Origin: Micromonospora sp. CPCC 205371
Lineage (GTDB): Bacteria > Actinomycetota > Actinomycetes > Mycobacteriales > Micromonosporaceae
NCBI RefSeq assembly: GCF_026130045.1
Contig: NZ_JAIBNX010000002.1
Span: forward strand, 150,213-214,212
Direction: 5' to 3'
Length of the DNA stretch: 64,000 bases
This document shows, one piece after another, positions 61,521 through 64,000 of this stretch (position 1 is the first letter of the stretch; each line of letters opens with the position of its first letter). Below the pieces are notes generated by a model that did not search any database, was not told where the DNA came from, and worked only from the letters and a program-made list of their open reading frames with translations. The position numbers and the translations under genes are program-made.

Positions 61521-61663
61521 CCGCAATCATTCGCTACATCTGGCAGGTCGGCCACGCCGCCCGGGACGCGACCAACGCCGCCCTGGAGAACGCCGCCACC
61601 AGGCACTGCCGCCGGCACCAGGGTCGCCTTCCTGGATGTCGCGCGGTTGACGGCTGTGATTAG
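61517..61663 (+). CDS. Possible 48-residue coupled microprotein
   Basis: GTG 61517 overlaps the stop of the sigma-like gene (GTGA). The product MTAIIRYIWQVGHAARDATN continues AALENAATRHCRR; its first 30 residues have a helical, coding-like pattern, the last 15 do not. A neighbouring frame further on (VISGHFVAGEVVGQCRADRE, to 61780) also looks coding-like, so a frameshifted remnant of a longer gene is equally possible. Confidence 0.35.
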   Translation: MTAIIRYIWQVGHAARDATNAALENAATRHCRRHQGRLPGCRAVDGCD

Positions 61664-61889
61664 TGGGCATTTTGTTGCTGGTGAGGTTGTCGGCCAGTGC
61701 CGAGCAGATCGGGAGCCGCTTGGCGATCGGCCGGCAGAGCACCAGTTGTCGATCATTAGGCGGGACCAGCGGGCCGGTTGATCAGAGCCTCCCGCGGTGA
61801 TCGGCATGGCGTTTGCCGACCCGTTCAAGATCAGTCGAGCGGTGTCGCCTCGGCGGGTTTAAGCTGGGTTGCAGCCGCAGGAGGTTGTC
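61664..61889. other. Intergenic stretch with a possible decayed coding segment
   Basis: About 225 bp. One plus-strand frame up to 61780 gives a protein-like piece without a start codon; the remainder up to the AGGAGG at 61879 has no feature I recognise. Confidence 0.3.
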
Positions 61890-62048
61890 ATGCTCATACT
61901 CTTCGTTGTTTTGATGGTGTTGTGGCTCATTCTGGCTATCGTGGGAATCGCCATCGACGGCCTGTTGTGGCTTGGCATCATCGGGATCATTCTATTCCTC
62001 GGAACCGGCGTGATCGGCGGACTTCGCCGTAGGGCACTGCGTCACTAG
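61890..62048 (+). CDS. 52-residue hydrophobic membrane microprotein
   Basis: A very hydrophobic product, MLILFVVLMVLWLILAIVGI then DGLLWLGIIGIILFLGTGVI, ending GGLRRRALRH. It has two membrane helices and a basic cytoplasmic tail. A perfect AGGAGG (61879-61884) stands 5 nt before the ATG. It resembles the short hydrophobic proteins often annotated near stress genes in actinobacteria; function unknown. Confidence 0.8.
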   Translation: MLILFVVLMVLWLILAIVGIAIDGLLWLGIIGIILFLGTGVIGGLRRRALRH

Positions 62049-62590
62049 TGCGGTGTCCACTAACGTTCACCGGGTTGCTGGTGGGTGTTGTGGATTCTCG
62101 CCGGTGTAGGCGAGCGACTCCCGACCATTGTGTGGTGGGGCGGGCCACCGCTGGCCAACTGTCCCTCGCGCCGCTGGTGGTGTTGGTGGGCGGCGGGGGT
62201 CACGCCGGGATCGGCCGGCACGGGGTAGGTGTCGGCCGGCTCGACGGCGCGTGACCACCCCGGGCAGCATCACAGCCGCTGCTGGTGGGGTGGTCCGGGT
62301 GGACTGTGTGGGTGCACGGTCGGTGCTGCGCCGGTACTCGAGCGCCTGGTTCGCGCGGTGTGCATCGGTGCGACCAATGAGGACCTGGGCGCGTGCTGCG
62401 GCGGCGGCTGCGCGCGACCCGGCACGTCGGGCGTAGGGTGGGTGGTGACGAATCGCCCGAGGAGCCAGTCGCGTTCGACCCGGTCCCTGTCTTACGTCAC
62501 CTGCCCGTCGCGGCCTCACGAACCGCTTGGTATCGGAGGCGCTCTCATGCAACGACGTTTGGTGGTGCGGTGTCTGGGTGGGGCGGTGCG
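62049..62590. other. 540-bp region without a recognisable gene
   Basis: G/T-rich on the plus strand with runs such as GGTGGTGTTGGTGGGCGG. Frames on both strands (for example 62067-62552 minus) are Arg/Ala/Pro-rich without ribosome sites and are not called. It should contain the promoter of the GAF-ANTAR gene and could hold a leader, since ANTAR regulators act on RNA hairpins, but I see no convincing one. Confidence 0.4.
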
Positions 62591-63319
62591 ATGAACGCCG
62601 ATCGCCGGATGCGGCTGTGGTGTCTGCTAGTGGAACAGGCGCAGGGTGGGCCGATCGCCGTCGACCACGTGTGCCACGTAGTGGCTGCGGCCGCTGGTGT
62701 GGACGGCGCCGCCGTCACCGTGGTGCTAGGCGCTATGCCCCGCGAAACGGTGTACGCCACCGACGAGATCGCCTCCGAGCTTGCGGAGCTGGCCCTGACC
62801 CTGGGCGATGGACCAGGAGTGGACGCCGTCGACGGCGGTCCGGCGCTGGCCGTCGACCTGACCGGCCCGGCTTCCCTGGCTCGCTGGCCGATGTTCGTGC
62901 CCGCGGCAGTGTCGGCCGGGGCGGGTGCGGTGTTCGCGCTGCCGCTGCACGTGGGCGCGGTCCGGGTCGGTGTGCTGGACCTCTACCGCCGCCAGCCCGG
63001 CAGCCTGGACGGCGATCAGCTCGCCGACGCGCTGTTGTTGGCCGACACCGCTTGCGCACTGCTGCTGGACGCGGCGCAGCCCGACCGGCCACACGCGGAC
63101 GGACGCCGGCCCGAGCCGGTCTTCTTGGCGCACCCGGAGGTGCACCAGGCGACCGGGATGCTCTCCGTCCAGCTGGGGGTGAGCGCGGCGGTGGCGCTGA
63201 TCCGGCTGCGCGCCTACGCGTACGCCCATAACCGGCGGCTGCACGATGTCGCAGGGGACGTCGTCGCCCGACGGCTACTATTCGCCGCTGACACGGACGG
63301 CGCCGCCGGTGATCGCTAA
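62591..63319 (+). CDS. GAF-ANTAR domain regulator
   Basis: A 242-residue cytoplasmic regulator. Residues about 15-160 form a GAF-like sensor (VCHVVAAAAGVDGAAVTVVL, FALPLHVGAVRVGVLDLYRR). The C-terminal 55 residues match ANTAR: EVHQATGMLSVQLGVSAAVA, LIRLRAYAYAHNRRLHDVAG. ANTAR domains bind paired RNA hairpins and prevent termination. ATG 62591 opens MNADRRMRLWCLLVEQ; longer upstream frame is Arg-rich and rejected. A second GAF-ANTAR gene follows after 110 nt. Confidence 0.85.
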   Translation: MNADRRMRLWCLLVEQAQGGPIAVDHVCHVVAAAAGVDGAAVTVVLGAMPRETVYATDEIASELAELALTLGDGPGVDAVDGGPALAVDLTGPASLARWPMFVPAAVSAGAGAVFALPLHVGAVRVGVLDLYRRQPGSLDGDQLADALLLADTACALLLDAAQPDRPHADGRRPEPVFLAHPEVHQATGMLSVQLGVSAAVALIRLRAYAYAHNRRLHDVAGDVVARRLLFAADTDGAAGDR

Positions 63320-63429
63320 GGCGCCGGACGCGGCGTGCTCAGGTGACATTCGTTGGGCGGCGGCAGGCCGCCAGGCGGACGGGTCTACTGTCCAGTGCGA
63401 GCAGGCCCGCGGTGTAGAGGGTGAATGAG

Positions 63430-64000
63430 ATGGCCGAGATCCAGCTAGCCGACGTGTTCGTGGAGATGGCCGACACTCTCGTCGACGACTTCGACGTGAT
63501 CGACTTCCTGCACGGACTGACCGAGCGGTGCGTACAGCTCTTGGGCGTGTCGGCGGCCGGGCTGCTGCTGACCGACCAGCGGGACACACTGCAGGTGGTA
63601 GCCGCCTCCTCCGAACGGACCCGGCTGCTGGAGCTGTTCCAGTTGCAGACCGACCAGGGCCCGTGTGTGGACTGTTTCCGCACCGGCCAGCCCGTGTCGG
63701 TCGCCGACCTCACCACGGCCGGCCGGTGGCCGCGGTTTACCGCCGCCGCCGCTGAGGTGGGTTTCGCCGCCGTCCACGCGGTGCCGATGCGGCTGCGGGC
63801 GGAGGTGATCGGTGCGTTGAACCTGTTCGACGCGACCGCGGGTCCGCTGGATGAGGGGAAGCTGCGTATCGGGCAGGCGCTGGCCGACGTGGCCACGATC
63901 GGGCTGTTGCAGCAGCGTGCCATCCGTCGCCGCGAGGTCCTGACCGAACAGCTGGAGACCGCGCTGCGCAGCCGGGTCCTGATCGAGCAGGCCAAGGGCG
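63430..64000 (+). CDS. GAF-ANTAR domain regulator, 3' end beyond window
   Basis: At least 190 residues are visible. MAEIQLADVFVEMADTLVDD leads to a GAF domain (CVQLLGVSAAGLLLTDQRDT, DQGPCVDCFRTGQPVSVADL, VPMRLRAEVIGALNLFDAT), and the frame leaves the window at SRVLIEQAKG, the first ANTAR helix. AGAGGGTGA lies about 6 nt before ATG 63430; GTG 63421 is also in frame. The DQGPCVDC pattern is typical of this family. It forms a tandem pair with the preceding gene. Confidence 0.88.
   Translation, partial: MAEIQLADVFVEMADTLVDDFDVIDFLHGLTERCVQLLGVSAAGLLLTDQRDTLQVVAASSERTRLLELFQLQTDQGPCVDCFRTGQPVSVADLTTAGRWPRFTAAAAEVGFAAVHAVPMRLRAEVIGALNLFDATAGPLDEGKLRIGQALADVATIGLLQQRAIRRREVLTEQLETALRSRVLIEQAKG

Noticed and set aside
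61664..61790. Possible transposase remnant
   Set aside because: No DDE or other transposase motif, no terminal repeats and no target duplication could be seen.
62067..62552. 161-codon minus-strand frame
   Set aside because: Composition is Arg/Ala/Pro/Thr-rich with no family resemblance or ribosome site.

Overview
The window reads as a chromosomal stretch of a high-GC, antibiotic-adapted, saprophytic actinobacterium, most likely of the Micromonosporaceae or a close relative. Reasons are the strong GC bias at third codon positions, Tat and lipoprotein exports, AfsR/SARP, ANTAR and ROK regulators, CIRCE-controlled GroEL, cellulase with CBM2, leaderless-type promoters and small basic actinobacterial proteins. 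This placement is inference: there is no rRNA or other taxonomic marker. I see no tRNA, rRNA, CRISPR array or intact insertion sequence.

Layout. 1-3079: end of an RbsB/RbsA/RbsC-type sugar importer. 3093-11517: a sugar-acid or oligosaccharide utilisation locus (FadR-type repressor, enolase-superfamily dehydratase, lipoprotein/two-permease importer, cytoplasmic six-hairpin glycosidase, SDR). TGGT-N3-ACC operators lie on its promoters. 11580-14691: a Tat-exported PhoD phosphatase and a BBE-type flavin oxidase interrupted by one stop codon. 14882-18496: a two-component system divergent from a VanY carboxypeptidase and a VanJ-like membrane protein, resembling a stripped-down glycopeptide-response locus. 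18547-22536: methyltransferase, a cyclase lacking its metal site, a secreted protein, a membrane protein/XRE pair and a dehydrogenase. 22623-32232: secreted GH59 galactosidase convergent with a five-gene operon (beta-propeller protein plus complete sugar ABC importer). 32363-34052: remnants of a methyltransferase and a TetR gene abutting at one point, then two tandem FtsX-ectodomain-like proteins. 34270-35748: PepSY membrane protein. 36210-44056: two redox operons with TetR regulators. 44346-47177: AfsR-like regulator. 47928-51648: an active histidine kinase, a degenerate kinase, a stand-alone sensor domain and a divergent NarL-type regulator. 51712-56097: CBM2-GH5 cellulase under a CebR-like box, a deleted ROK repressor and a GH2 beta-mannosidase. 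56127-58319: two divergent secreted paralogues and an unknown protein. 58704-62048: CIRCE, GroEL, several microproteins and a sigma-region-2-only protein. 62591-64000: two tandem GAF-ANTAR proteins, the second cut by the window edge.

How the genes work together. Much of the window is carbohydrate capture: cellulose, mannan and galactoside hydrolases, three ABC sugar importers and dedicated repressors. A second theme is envelope sensing (VanRS-VanY-VanJ, PepSY, FtsX-ectodomain proteins, kinase cluster). A third is decay. At least six genes carry an internal deletion, truncation or nonsense codon (13150, 19419, 32363, 32891, 39048, 53403), each leaving recognisable ends. The regulatory sites reported here were found by eye from spacing and symmetry and have not been scored statistically.
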